From: Streptomyces neyagawaensis | GTDB lineage: Bacteria > Actinomycetota > Actinomycetes > Streptomycetales > Streptomycetaceae | Assembly: GCF_023516595.1 (NCBI RefSeq) | Contig: NZ_JAMGBG010000169.1 | Span: forward strand, 1 to 42,352 | DNA: 42,352 nucleotides | Reading direction: 5' to 3' | Shown here: positions 9,218 through 16,861 of the stretch, one piece after another | Layout of the letters: each line of letters starts with the position of its first letter | Numbering within the stretch: position 1 is the first letter of the stretch | The notes under the pieces: generated by a model | What the model was told of the DNA's origin: nothing | What the model saw: the letters and a program-made list of their open reading frames with translations, nothing else | Databases searched by the model: none | Position numbers and translations under genes: made by a program

Positions 9218-10660
9218 TCACACGGTGAAGCGGACGGCTTCCACCCAGATGTCGTTGCGGAGGGTGCCGCCGAAGGTCCAGCGGTCTCCCTCGTTCGGCT
9301 TGTCGCAGGCCATGCCGGCCCAGCCCTCGTTGTGCTGGTGGACGGCCTGGCAGACCGGACGGCCGCCGTCGTCGACGTTGAGGGTGAAGCCCAGCAGGGC
9401 GGGGGCGTCCTTCTTGCTGTCGCCGATGTAGTTGTCGCTGCCGTCGGGCGCGCCGGACCACGGTTCGACGTAGTGGCCCTTGCCGTCGGTGGACTGCGGG
9501 TTGTGGACGAAGGCGGCGCTGGCGGTGCCGCCCACACCGAACACCGCGATGTTCAGGGCCGTGAGCGGCCGGTTCTGGCCCACCGTGCCGGCCATGTCGC
9601 CGTCGCACTCCGGTGCGGTCCAGCCCTTGCCCGCCACAAAGGCCCGGTAGCAGATGTGCTTGCCGCCCGGATCGGTCGCGGCGAGCTTGCGGACCGCGGT
9701 GGCCGCGGTCGGCTTCGGGGCCTTCTTCTTCTCCTCGGACCCGCCGCCCGAGCCGCCGCCGTTGCCGCCGCTGCCACCGCCCTCGTTCTCCGGCTCGGCG
9801 GTCTGCGGGGGCGCGGCGGGAGCGCTGGAGGTGGGCGGCGGCGCGGGCGAGGGGGGTGCCTGCGGGCTGGGGGGCACGGTGCTGACGGCGGCCTTGTCGA
9901 GCTTCTCGGTGGCGGTGCTGCGGACCTGCGGCTTGTGGGTGATCCACAGCATGACGAAGGTGATCGCCAGCGCGAGGAGGAGCCCGAGGAAGGTCGCCAG
10001 CCAGCCCGGCAGGAAGCCCCGCTGGACGTAGGTGCCTTCGATGTCCAGGGGCACGGCCCCCGACCGCTTCACCGCGAAGGTGTAGGGCCGTTCCTCCTTC
10101 GACCCGAACCAGATGATCTGGCGCGGCTTCAGCGTGGCCTTCACGAACGCGGCCCGGCCGGGCTCGATCTGCACATTGCTCGGGTGGATGTCGTACGACA
10201 GCTGATCACCCGTGTCGCTGCCGCTGACGGACGCGGTCACCTTGGTGTTGCCGAGGTTGTCGACCGCCAGCTTCGGGCGGCCCCTCAGGCGGCCCTTCAC
10301 GGTCGGCGGCACCAACTCCGCGCGGACCTCCGTGAACGGCGTGATCGTCAGGTTCCCCTCGGGAACCGTCGTCGCCTCCGGATGCTCCGTCGGCGTGATC
10401 CGCACCGCGTACGGGTTCGGCCCCGCCGTGGCGTCCGACGTCCGGGGCGGGGCGAAGGACAGCTCCACCGTCCCCGTCGTCCCCGGATACAGCCGGAGCG
10501 ACTGCGGCTCCACCGTCACCCACGGCGCGATGTCACCCACCGGTTCGAATCGGTACTCGTCGACGACGTCGCCGGTGTTGCGCAGCTTCAGCCGCACGGT
10601 CGTGCTGGCGCCCGGATCCACCGTGGCCGACGGGGGTTCCAGGGAGGTCCACAGGTTCAA
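9218..10660 (-). CDS. Single-pass membrane protein: Ig-like cytoplasmic half, external ChW-like repeats
   Basis: A 480-residue bitopic protein in the cargo cluster of the CIS locus. Residues 1-210 form two beta-sandwich (NEW3/Ig-like) segments, including LKLRNTGDVVDEYRFEPVGD. A single transmembrane helix spans about 219-241. A Pro/Gly-rich linker covers about 262-315. The C-terminal part shows two repeats resembling clostridial hydrophobic-with-conserved-W (ChW) units: YRAFVAGKGW...CDGDMAGTVGQNRPLTAL at 338-368, and a divergent copy around GWAGMACDKP at 446-455. The topology is probably N-in, with the repeats outside the membrane. The start is TTG 10660 with AAGGG upstream and an in-frame stop at 10664-10666. 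It could dock the CIS at the membrane, as reported for a bitopic Streptomyces protein (CisA, from memory), but I cannot say it is that protein. Confidence 0.75.
   Translation of the reverse strand: MNLWTSLEPPSATVDPGASTTVRLKLRNTGDVVDEYRFEPVGDIAPWVTVEPQSLRLYPGTTGTVELSFAPPRTSDATAGPNPYAVRITPTEHPEATTVPEGNLTITPFTEVRAELVPPTVKGRLRGRPKLAVDNLGNTKVTASVSGSDTGDQLSYDIHPSNVQIEPGRAAFVKATLKPRQIIWFGSKEERPYTFAVKRSGAVPLDIEGTYVQRGFLPGWLATFLGLLLALAITFVMLWITHKPQVRSTATEKLDKAAVSTVPPSPQAPPSPAPPPTSSAPAAPPQTAEPENEGGGSGGNGGGSGGGSEEKKKAPKPTAATAVRKLAATDPGGKHICYRAFVAGKGWTAPECDGDMAGTVGQNRPLTALNIAVFGVGGTASAAFVHNPQSTDGKGHYVEPWSGAPDGSDNYIGDSKKDAPALLGFTLNVDDGGRPVCQAVHQHNEGWAGMACDKPNEGDRWTFGGTLRNDIWVEAVRFTV
10629..10659. repeat. 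Direct repeat copy 1 (start of membrane-protein gene)
   Basis: About 31 bases covering the first codons of the gene starting at 10660 are repeated, with a few mismatches, at 10738-10767. Both copies encode LWTSLEP on the minus strand. Confidence 0.7.
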
Positions 10661-10663
10661 CGT

Positions 10664-10768
10664 TCAGCCCTTCGAGGAGCGGGCGATCAGCCACTCCTGG
10701 TCATCAGTGTGTCGTGGCACCCGGGTCCACAGTCGCGGACGGGGTTCGAGGGAAGTCCACAGGCTCAC
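10664..10768 (-). CDS. Possible 34-residue ORF duplicating the N-terminus of the downstream gene
   Basis: A GTG at 10768 opens a 34-codon frame beginning V-S-LWTSLEP and ending DDQEWLIARSSKG before a TGA at 10666-10664. The following gene begins with the near-identical M-N-LWTSLEP three bases after this stop and in the same frame. The Shine-Dalgarno for this GTG is poor (AGG two bases away). It may be a degenerate duplication of the gene start, or a leader ORF coupling translation into the TTG start at 10660. The function is unknown and I would not call it a gene without expression data. Confidence 0.3.
   Translation of the reverse strand: MSLWTSLEPRPRLWTRVPRHTDDQEWLIARSSKG
10738..10767. repeat. 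Direct repeat copy 2 (upstream of membrane-protein gene)
   Basis: This near-copy of 10629-10659 lies about 109 bases away. It preserves the LWTSLEP coding sense on the minus strand, with differences such as CCAGGGAGG versus CGAGGGAAG. Confidence 0.7.
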
Positions 10769-10881
10769 CACCTGGACGCTAGCCAGGGGGATCCCGCCGG
10801 TCAGGTGGCTCCTGGGCACCGTTCGTTCCCCAACGGGCGCCGGGTGGTGCCCCTTTGGTCGTCATGGGTCATGGAGAGCCG

Positions 10882-12132
10882 TCACGGAGAGCCGGGGCCG
10901 GAGCCGGTCGGGGACGGCGCGAACGTGCTCGCGGGCGTGTTCCGGGGGGTCGTGGACGTGCGGAAGACGAGCCCCGGGCCGTGCTTCCTGCCGAGCACCT
11001 CCGTGACGTAGTGGTTCATCCGCTCGATCTCGTCGTCCCGCGAGTAGACCCGGACCAGCGCCTTGCGCTGTTCCAGGTCGACCTGGCGCTGCGTCCGCTC
11101 CCACTCCTTGCGGGCCGTCTCGTCGGTGCCGTCGACGGGAGCCTTGGGCACGGCGTCGAACTCGTCCTGGGTGCGGACGGGGAAGGACTCGACGGGGACG
11201 AGGACGTGGTCGGAGCCGCCCGGACCGGGCACCGCGCGGTACACGATGATGTCGAGACCGTCGACCTGGTGGGCCGCGATCTGACCCTTGAGCCGGGGCC
11301 ACTCGATCGTGGTGAGCACGCTCTTCTGGGTGGTGCCGTCGAGGACATGGGCGGTGACCCAGCCCTTGAGGCCCTCCACGTACGTCTGCGACAGGAGCCG
11401 CCACAGTTCGCCCAGGGCCGGTGACGCGCTCCAGCTCGGCAGGCCGAAGAGCAGACCGTCGAAGATACGGCCCTGGATGGACGCCTCCAGGACCGTGCCG
11501 CGGCCCACGCTGACATCCTCGGTGGCCTGCGCCGAGCCCATCTTCGACCAGAGCTGGCCGTGCTGCGCCGAGGCGTCGGCGTGCCGGTCCAGGATGTCGA
11601 AGAAGCCCTCCTTGGTCTGGTTCTGCTTGTACCAGGAGTACTGGACCTTGTTGCCCTGCACCGTCCGGTGCTGGAACCCGGCGATGACGGCGCCGATGGC
11701 CGCGTGGTCGATCGGGGTCGTCTCGTCGGTGTCGGCCTTCTCCAGGTCCCGCTCGATGTTGGCGAGGAAGGCGGTGACGCCCTGCTTGAAGGAGTCCATC
11801 TCGGCGAGGGCTCGGATGCCGTTGATCCGGCTCCACAGCTGCTGCTTGTCCTGGATGAACCGGATCTTGCGGGCGTCCGCCGGGGTCATCGACTTCCCGG
11901 AGCCCGACGACCGGTCGGAGCCCTGGGAGGACGGCCGGGTCGGTGATCCGTCCTTCTCCGCCCGCTGCACCACCGGGCCGGCCGTCCCCTGCCGCATCGC
12001 CCGCACGGTGGCCGCGTTGCCCGCCGACTGCTGGAGGGCCAGCACCGACGGGGCGCGCGCCGCGGTGAGCGGGGCCCGGGGCGAGGGCGTCCGCGGCTGC
12101 CGGCCGGGATCGTGGTCCTGGTGTGCTCGCAT
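10882..12132 (-). CDS. Putative CIS cargo toxin with CD38-type ADP-ribosyl cyclase/NAD glycohydrolase domain
   Basis: A 416-residue protein without a signal peptide or membrane segment. Residues 28-46 hold the leader PSVLALQQSAGNAATVRAM, matched in the adjacent cargo, and VVQRA follows at 54-58. The C-terminal domain carries every catalytic position of ADP-ribosyl cyclases: W195 (in LWSKM), E216 (GTVLEAS), D225 (RIFDG), W244 and S248 (LWRLLS), and E277 (TTIEWP). Spacings W195-E216 (21), E216-D225 (9) and W244-S248 (4) equal those of human CD38 (W125, E146, D155, W189, S193, E226). W244-E277 is 33 against 37 in CD38. The disulfide-bearing loop between D and W is shortened. It should hydrolyse or cyclise NAD. 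The start is ATG 12132 with AGGGGA upstream. No immunity gene is adjacent. The assignment comes from motif reading, not a search. Confidence 0.75.
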   Translation of the reverse strand: MRAHQDHDPGRQPRTPSPRAPLTAARAPSVLALQQSAGNAATVRAMRQGTAGPVVQRAEKDGSPTRPSSQGSDRSSGSGKSMTPADARKIRFIQDKQQLWSRINGIRALAEMDSFKQGVTAFLANIERDLEKADTDETTPIDHAAIGAVIAGFQHRTVQGNKVQYSWYKQNQTKEGFFDILDRHADASAQHGQLWSKMGSAQATEDVSVGRGTVLEASIQGRIFDGLLFGLPSWSASPALGELWRLLSQTYVEGLKGWVTAHVLDGTTQKSVLTTIEWPRLKGQIAAHQVDGLDIIVYRAVPGPGGSDHVLVPVESFPVRTQDEFDAVPKAPVDGTDETARKEWERTQRQVDLEQRKALVRVYSRDDEIERMNHYVTEVLGRKHGPGLVFRTSTTPRNTPASTFAPSPTGSGPGSP

Positions 12133-12223
12133 ACGGCTGTCCCCTGGAGAAATGGAGATGAGGAGTACGGAGGTGCGGAGTGTCAGAGAAGCGGAGAGGC
12201 GGAGAGGTGGCCGGCCGGGAGGG

Positions 12224-13924
12224 TCAGGCGCTGGTGTCCATGCGGTCGGCGGGGTCCGGCTCGCGGTCGCTGGAGCTGGCCGGTGAGTCGGAGTCGGTGT
12301 TGTAGTCCCAGGTCGCCCCGACGGGCACCTGTGTCGTCTCCCCGTCGTGCTCCTCGCACCGCAGCAGAAGCGTGGCGAACGTGCCGCTCACGGTGTCGTC
12401 GATCCGCTTGGCGAGCTGGGCCGCCTTCTCGACGCTGAAGTCCGCGATGTCGGTGTTGGCGGCGCCGCTCACCCACGCCGGTCCGGGCCGGATCGCCGAG
12501 CCCGCGTACAGCTCGATGAAGCAGCTGACGCAGGGGCGTTTCACGCCGGCGATGTGGTCGTCCGAGATGCTGCCCGGCGCGGCGGCGCCGATGATGGTGC
12601 GTTCGGCGTGCTTGCCGTCCTTCGTGGGCACCGGCACCGTCATCGGCCCGGTGAGCGCCTGGAGGACCTCCCAGAACTCCGGGGGTGTGGACTCCGCCTC
12701 CTTGGCGAGCAGACTCCTCAGCTTCTTCATGTGCCGGGTCTCGCGGTCGGTCTGCCCCACGACCGTCTCCAGCAGCTCGACGATGTACTCCTTGGCGGCC
12801 TTCGTGCCCGCGCCCTCGCGCAGCACGTTGTTGACCTTGACGCGGTTGGTGGAGACGAACAGCTTGAACGCGGCCTCCACGTCCGGGGCCTCGGTCACCT
12901 CCATGCCCGCCTGCACCTCCTCGGGCCGTTCGTTCTTCTGCAGCATGGCCCGGTTGACGACCGTGGAGATCCAGCGCAGCACCTGCTTGGTGCGTTCACC
13001 GGCATAGCTGCGGGGTGCCACGCCCTGCTCCGAGGGGATGTACATCTGCCCCTTCTTGCTGGTGCCCGCGGCAGCCGCCTTCTGCTCGTCGGTGGCCCGG
13101 GAGCGGTCCACCTTGTGCAGGGTCAGGCTCTGGTTCGCGCCGTGGGTCTCCCAGCCGAGGGCGATCAGCGCCTGCTTGACCGCGTCGGTCGGGCTGGTGG
13201 CCGCGCCCTTCGCGCCGGCCCGCCCCTTCGCCTTGGTGACCCGGCCGCCGCTGGTCCTGGACGAGGAGCCGGCGGCCGGCGACCGCTGCACGGCCGGCCG
13301 GCCCGCGCCCCCGCCGTCGCGCCGCACGGGGGCGGTCTCGGCCGCGGACCGCTGCACGGGCGCCGGTGCGCTCATCGCCTCCCGCGCGGCCTGCCGCGCC
13401 TCGACCTCGGCCCAGTCGCCGGGGTCGGAGATCATCAGGCCGTCGCCGTTGTCGGTGCCGGGCACGGGCCCGCGCTTCTGCTGGCCGATGTGGTGCAACT
13501 CCTCGGCGAGGACCTCCTTGTCGCCGCCGTCCCACACCACGTGCGGGTACGAGGTGTACGCCTGCGCCTCGATCTGCGCGGCGGAGTCCAGGGCCGCCGC
13601 GTCGGTGTGGAGGCGTACGTCGCTGAAGTCCTGGCCGCCGAACCGGCCCTGCATCTCGTTCAGCAGCGGCTCGTCCATCCGCTGCCCCGGTGAGCGCAGC
13701 ACCTCGTGCACCGTCGAACGCTGCACCGTCGAACGCTGCGCCGACGGGCCGTGCCCGCAGTGGGCGTCGTGCTCGTGCCGCTGCTCCTCGACGGCGCGGG
13801 CCACGGCCGCGTTGCCGGCCGCCCGTTGCAGCGCGAGGAGTCCGGCGGCGGGGCCCGGCGCGGGGGTGCGGCCCGCGCCGGACCGCCCTCGGGTCTGGTC
13901 GGTCTCCTTGTCCTGCGCGCGCAC
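12224..13924 (-). CDS. Putative CIS cargo toxin: leader, degenerate DUF4157 module, C-terminal deaminase
   Basis: A 566-residue protein. The leader AGLLALQRAAGNAAVARAV is at 27-45. VQRS-type motifs are at about 62-72, 190-193 and 212-215. A DUF4157-like module covers 80-152 and includes RFGGQDFSDVRLHTDAAA. Its metalloprotease motif reads EELHHIGQQ (141-149), so the first zinc histidine of HExxH is glutamate and peptidase activity is unlikely. A helical region follows. The C-terminal domain has KHAERTIIG (H439, E441) and RPCVSC (C465, C468), the zinc and catalytic signature of the cytidine-deaminase superfamily common in polymorphic toxins. The target (free base, DNA or RNA) cannot be read. 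The start is GTG 13924 with GGGAG upstream; the frame continues antisense into the sheath gene but lacks a start signal there. It lies 91 bases upstream of the cyclase gene on the same strand. Confidence 0.8.
   Translation of the reverse strand: MRAQDKETDQTRGRSGAGRTPAPGPAAGLLALQRAAGNAAVARAVEEQRHEHDAHCGHGPSAQRSTVQRSTVHEVLRSPGQRMDEPLLNEMQGRFGGQDFSDVRLHTDAAALDSAAQIEAQAYTSYPHVVWDGGDKEVLAEELHHIGQQKRGPVPGTDNGDGLMISDPGDWAEVEARQAAREAMSAPAPVQRSAAETAPVRRDGGGAGRPAVQRSPAAGSSSRTSGGRVTKAKGRAGAKGAATSPTDAVKQALIALGWETHGANQSLTLHKVDRSRATDEQKAAAAGTSKKGQMYIPSEQGVAPRSYAGERTKQVLRWISTVVNRAMLQKNERPEEVQAGMEVTEAPDVEAAFKLFVSTNRVKVNNVLREGAGTKAAKEYIVELLETVVGQTDRETRHMKKLRSLLAKEAESTPPEFWEVLQALTGPMTVPVPTKDGKHAERTIIGAAAPGSISDDHIAGVKRPCVSCFIELYAGSAIRPGPAWVSGAANTDIADFSVEKAAQLAKRIDDTVSGTFATLLLRCEEHDGETTQVPVGATWDYNTDSDSPASSSDREPDPADRMDTSA
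13707..13736. repeat. Perfect 15-bp tandem repeat encoding QRSTV twice
   Basis: TGCACCGTCGAACGC occurs twice head to tail (13707-13721, 13722-13736) inside the deaminase cargo gene. It produces consecutive QRSTV peptides at residues 63-72. In-frame expansion of the VQR motif is the simplest reading. Confidence 0.8.
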
Positions 13925-13940
13925 GGGGCTCCCTCGACGG

Positions 13941-13973
13941 CCTGGGTACGTACCGGACGTACGTGCTCCCAGG
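13941..13973. promoter_or_regulatory. Inverted repeat upstream of the cargo gene, possible operator
   Basis: CCTGGG (13941-13946) pairs with CCCAGG (13968-13973). Between them lie two self-complementary octamers, GTACGTAC (13946-13953) and ACGTACGT (13957-13964). The site is 17-49 bases upstream of the deaminase cargo start, in the divergent region shared with the sheath gene. It could be an operator or a leader hairpin; no known regulator consensus is recognised. Confidence 0.45.
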
Positions 13974-14120
13974 GCTACCGGAGGCCGCCCCGGCCGCGGG
14001 AGAGCCACGAGGGCAGCCTCGCGGGCAGAGCGGGTGGGCGGACGGTCACCCAGGCACAGTGGGATGCCCCTGTGGGCAACGGGAGTGCCCCCGGACAGGC
14101 ACCGGAGGACGTTTCGAGGG

Positions 14121-14156
14121 ACGCGCTTCGCGCGTGAGGGTGACAGACGAACTGTC
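14121..14156. promoter_or_regulatory. Hairpin and inverted repeat just before the sheath gene
   Basis: ACGCGC-TTC-GCGCGT (14121-14135) is followed by GACAG-ACGAA-CTGTC (14142-14156), ending 24 bases before the sheath ATG. They lie in the 255-base divergent region between the cargo and sheath genes. Either could be an operator or 5'-leader structure controlling the structural operon. Confidence 0.4.
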
Positions 14157-14179
14157 TCGTACCCCGAGGAGCGCAGAGC

Positions 14180-15760
14180 ATGCCGTCCTACCTGTCGCCC
14201 GGCGTCTACGTCGAGGAGGTGGCCAGCGGCTCGCGCCCCATCGAGGGGGTGGGGACCTCGGTGGCGGCCTTCGTCGGCCTGGCCCCGACCGGCCCGCTGA
14301 ACGAGCCGACCCTGGTGACCAACTGGTCCCAGTACGTCGCCGCCTTCGGTGAGTTCACCGACGGGTACTACCTGGCGCACTCGGTGTACGGGTTCTTCAA
14401 CAACGGCGGCAGCGCCGCGTATGTCGTCCGTGTCGGCGGCACGGACGGTGGGGCGGCCGGGAGCAGCACCCCGGCCGCCGTCACCGGTTCCGCCGCCCCG
14501 GCGGCCCTCCCGGCGGGTGAGCCGCAGCGGCTGGGCACCTTCAGCGTGGCCGCCATCGCGGGCGGCTCGCTGAGCGTCGAGGTCACCGACCCGGAGGGCG
14601 AGGGCCCGGCAGAGCGGTTCCGGCTGGTCGTCAAGGACGGCGACAAGGCGGTGGAGACCTTCGACGTGACGGCCAAGAAGGGCGGCCGTAACTACGTCGT
14701 CACCCAGGTCAAGGAGCGCTCCAAGCTCATCTCCCTCCAGGAGGCGGCGCCCGCCGCGCAGCTCGTACGCCCCGACAACCAGACCGTGGCGCTGGCGGCC
14801 CCCGCCGCCCCCGCCCCGGCGCCCGCCGCGAGCGGCGCGGACGAGACGCACCCCGGCCCGCGCGAGTACCTCGGGGACTCCGCCGACCGCACCGGCTTCG
14901 GGGGCCTGGAGGCGGTCGACGAGATCTCCATGGTGGCCGTGCCCGACCTGATGGCCGCCTACCAGCGCGGCGCGATCGACCTGGAGGCCGTCAAGGCGGT
15001 CCAGCTGGGGCTCATCGCGCACTGCGAGCTGATGGGCGACCGGGTCGCCGTCATCGACCCGCCGCCCGGCCTGAACGCCCGGCAGATCAGGGTCTGGCGG
15101 CAGGAGACCGCCGGGTACGACTCCAAGTACGCGGCCCTCTACTACCCGTGGATCAAGGTCTTCGACCCGGCGTCGGGCCAGTCCCGCACGGTCCCGCCGA
15201 GCGGCCATGTCGCCGGCGTGTGGGCCCGCAACGACTTCGAGCGCGGCGTGCACAAGGCGCCCGCCAACGAGGTCGTACGCGGAGCCGTGGACCTCGAACT
15301 CCAGATCACCCGGGGCGAGCAGGACCTCCTCAACCCCGTCGGCGTCAACTGCATCCGCGCCTTCCCCGGCCGCGGCATCCGCGTCTGGGGCGCCCGCACG
15401 ATGTCCTCCGACCCGGCCTGGCGCTACCTGAACATCCGCCGGTACTTCAACTACCTGGAGGAGTCGATCCTGATCGGCACCCAGTGGGTGGTGTTCGAGC
15501 CGAACGACCACGCCCTGTGGGCCCGGATCCGGCGCAACGTCTCGGCGTTCCTCGTCAACGAGTGGCGCGGCGGAGCCCTCTTCGGCCAGCGGCCCGAGGA
15601 GGCGTTCTACGTCAAGTGCGACGAGGAGACCAACCCGCCGGAGTCGGTCGACCTCGGCCGGGTCATCTGCGAGATCGGCATCGCCCCGGTGAAGCCCGCC
15701 GAGTTCGTGATCTTCCGGCTGGCCCAGTTCTCCAGCGGCAGCGGGGAGCTGGAGGAGTAG
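14180..15760 (+). CDS. Contractile sheath protein of the CIS
   Basis: A 526-residue phage-tail-sheath homologue. The N-terminus YLSPGVYVEEVASGSRPIEG with VGTSVAAFVGLAPTGP is diagnostic. The C-terminal half ends with a conserved stretch around RYFNYLEESILIGTQWVVFE and a final region (IAPVKPAEFVIFRLAQF) that forms the handshake between subunits. An Ala/Pro-rich insertion (about 205-220) lies between domains. Sheath subunits stack around the tube and supply the contraction energy. The ATG at 14180 has GAGGAG upstream. It is the first gene of the structural operon after the divergent cargo genes. Only one sheath gene is present, so there is a single particle type. Confidence 0.96.
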   Translation: MPSYLSPGVYVEEVASGSRPIEGVGTSVAAFVGLAPTGPLNEPTLVTNWSQYVAAFGEFTDGYYLAHSVYGFFNNGGSAAYVVRVGGTDGGAAGSSTPAAVTGSAAPAALPAGEPQRLGTFSVAAIAGGSLSVEVTDPEGEGPAERFRLVVKDGDKAVETFDVTAKKGGRNYVVTQVKERSKLISLQEAAPAAQLVRPDNQTVALAAPAAPAPAPAASGADETHPGPREYLGDSADRTGFGGLEAVDEISMVAVPDLMAAYQRGAIDLEAVKAVQLGLIAHCELMGDRVAVIDPPPGLNARQIRVWRQETAGYDSKYAALYYPWIKVFDPASGQSRTVPPSGHVAGVWARNDFERGVHKAPANEVVRGAVDLELQITRGEQDLLNPVGVNCIRAFPGRGIRVWGARTMSSDPAWRYLNIRRYFNYLEESILIGTQWVVFEPNDHALWARIRRNVSAFLVNEWRGGALFGQRPEEAFYVKCDEETNPPESVDLGRVICEIGIAPVKPAEFVIFRLAQFSSGSGELEE

Positions 15761-15833
15761 GCGACCCCCTCCGAACCAGCCCGCCCCCTCCCTCTCCCTC
15801 TCTCACGCGACTCCTTAGAAGGACAGCGAACCC

Positions 15834-16277
15834 ATGAGTCTCATGCAGGCCGACAGCCTCACCTCACACAATTTCGGCCTCCAGATCGACGGGGTGATGG
15901 TCGAGTACCTCGCCGAGGTCAGCGGCCTCTCCCTGGAGCAGGACGTCATCACCTACCAGCAGAACTCCGCGCAGGGCCGCCCCGAGGTCAACCTGCTGCC
16001 CGGTGTGCAGCGGAGCGGGCAGTGCACCGTCGTGCGCGGCATGACGCAGTCCGCGTCGTTCACGCAGTGGATCAACGACTCGATCGCGGGGCAGATGAGC
16101 TCGGCCCGCAAGAACGCGTCGATCATCATGATGGACTTCCAGAACAACCCGGTGAAGCGCTACAACATGCGCAACGCCTGGTGCAGCAAGGTCGACGCGA
16201 GCACCCTGAAGGCCGGTGAGGCGTCCGCGCTCACCGAGACCGTGACCATCGTCTTCGAAGAACTGGTCATCGAGTAA
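15834..16277 (+). CDS. Inner tube protein 1 (gp19/Hcp-like)
   Basis: A 147-residue tail-tube homologue. It begins SLMQADSLTSHNFGLQIDGV and ends ALTETVTIVFEELVIE, with the typical VEYLAEVSGLSLEQDVI loop. Such proteins form hexameric rings stacked inside the sheath. AAGGACAG lies upstream of the ATG. It follows the sheath gene after about 73 bases. Its TAA overlaps the next ATG by one base. Confidence 0.94.
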   Translation: MSLMQADSLTSHNFGLQIDGVMVEYLAEVSGLSLEQDVITYQQNSAQGRPEVNLLPGVQRSGQCTVVRGMTQSASFTQWINDSIAGQMSSARKNASIIMMDFQNNPVKRYNMRNAWCSKVDASTLKAGEASALTETVTIVFEELVIE

Positions 16278-16861
16278 TGCGGCGTACGGCAGGACGTACG
16301 GCCCTGGGGGCGCCTGCGGCGGGCCCGGGCGGGGGGACGGGAACGGGGCCGGGGATGCACCCGGGCATGGGCCCGGGGATGGGCCCCGGGTCGGCGGCTG
16401 TGGCGGACGGCCCGGCCTCTCCCGGTGCCTTCGCCCCTACCTCCGCCCCTGGGCCGGCTTCCGTGCCGGAGCCGGTGGCGGTGCGGCAGCAGCTGCGGAC
16501 GGAGTTCCCCTTCGAGCTGCCGCGCGGCTACGTCGACGAGTCCGGGACGGTCCACCGGGACGGCGTGATGCGTCTCGCGACCGCCCGGGACGAGCTGATC
16601 CCGCTGCGCGACGTCCGCGTCCAGGAGAACCCGGCGTACCTGTCGGTGGTGCTGCTGGGCCGGGTCATCACCCGGCTCGGCACGCTGCCGATGGTGCACG
16701 ACGGGATCGTGGAGAACATGTTCGCCTCCGACCTGGCGTTCCTTCAGGACTTCTACCGCCAGGTCAACGCGGAGGGCCACACCCGTGCCGCCGTGGAGTG
16801 CCCGCACTGCTCCGAGCCCTTCGAGGTCGAGCTCGGCGGGAGCCGCCTGGGGGAATCGTGA
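16277..16861 (+). CDS. Small eCIS structural/assembly protein with a CPHC motif
   Basis: A 194-residue protein. The first 70 or so residues are Gly/Pro/Met-rich and look disordered, with repeated GPGMxPGM units. Residues from about 75 form a conserved core: LRTEFPFELPRGYVDESGTV, then VLLGRVITRLGTLP. The C-terminus has CPHCSEPFEVEL, a single CxxC that could be half of a zinc site. Similar small proteins lie between tube and DUF6760 genes in actinobacterial eCIS loci; a tail-assembly chaperone role is possible but unproven. It overlaps the tube gene by one base and DUF6760 by four. Confidence 0.8.
   Translation: MRRTAGRTALGAPAAGPGGGTGTGPGMHPGMGPGMGPGSAAVADGPASPGAFAPTSAPGPASVPEPVAVRQQLRTEFPFELPRGYVDESGTVHRDGVMRLATARDELIPLRDVRVQENPAYLSVVLLGRVITRLGTLPMVHDGIVENMFASDLAFLQDFYRQVNAEGHTRAAVECPHCSEPFEVELGGSRLGES

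Noticed and set aside
6588..9947. 1119-codon antisense frame over the DUF4255 protein and ATPase genes
   Set aside because: It is the high-GC shadow of well-supported plus-strand genes, with low-complexity product and no family motif.
11820..11850. W100 in an earlier LWSRI motif as the cyclase tryptophan
   Set aside because: The peptide looks like CD38 LLWSRI, but only W195 gives the exact 21-residue spacing to the catalytic-type glutamate E216. W100 is over 110 residues away.
12224..13924. Active DUF4157 metalloprotease
   Set aside because: The HExxH position reads EELHH, so a zinc-binding histidine is missing; catalysis is unlikely unless a neighbouring residue substitutes.
13925..15511. 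Upstream extension of the deaminase cargo frame, antisense to the sheath gene
   Set aside because: The product there is not cargo-like, the plus strand encodes a clear sheath protein, and GTG 13924 has a good Shine-Dalgarno.
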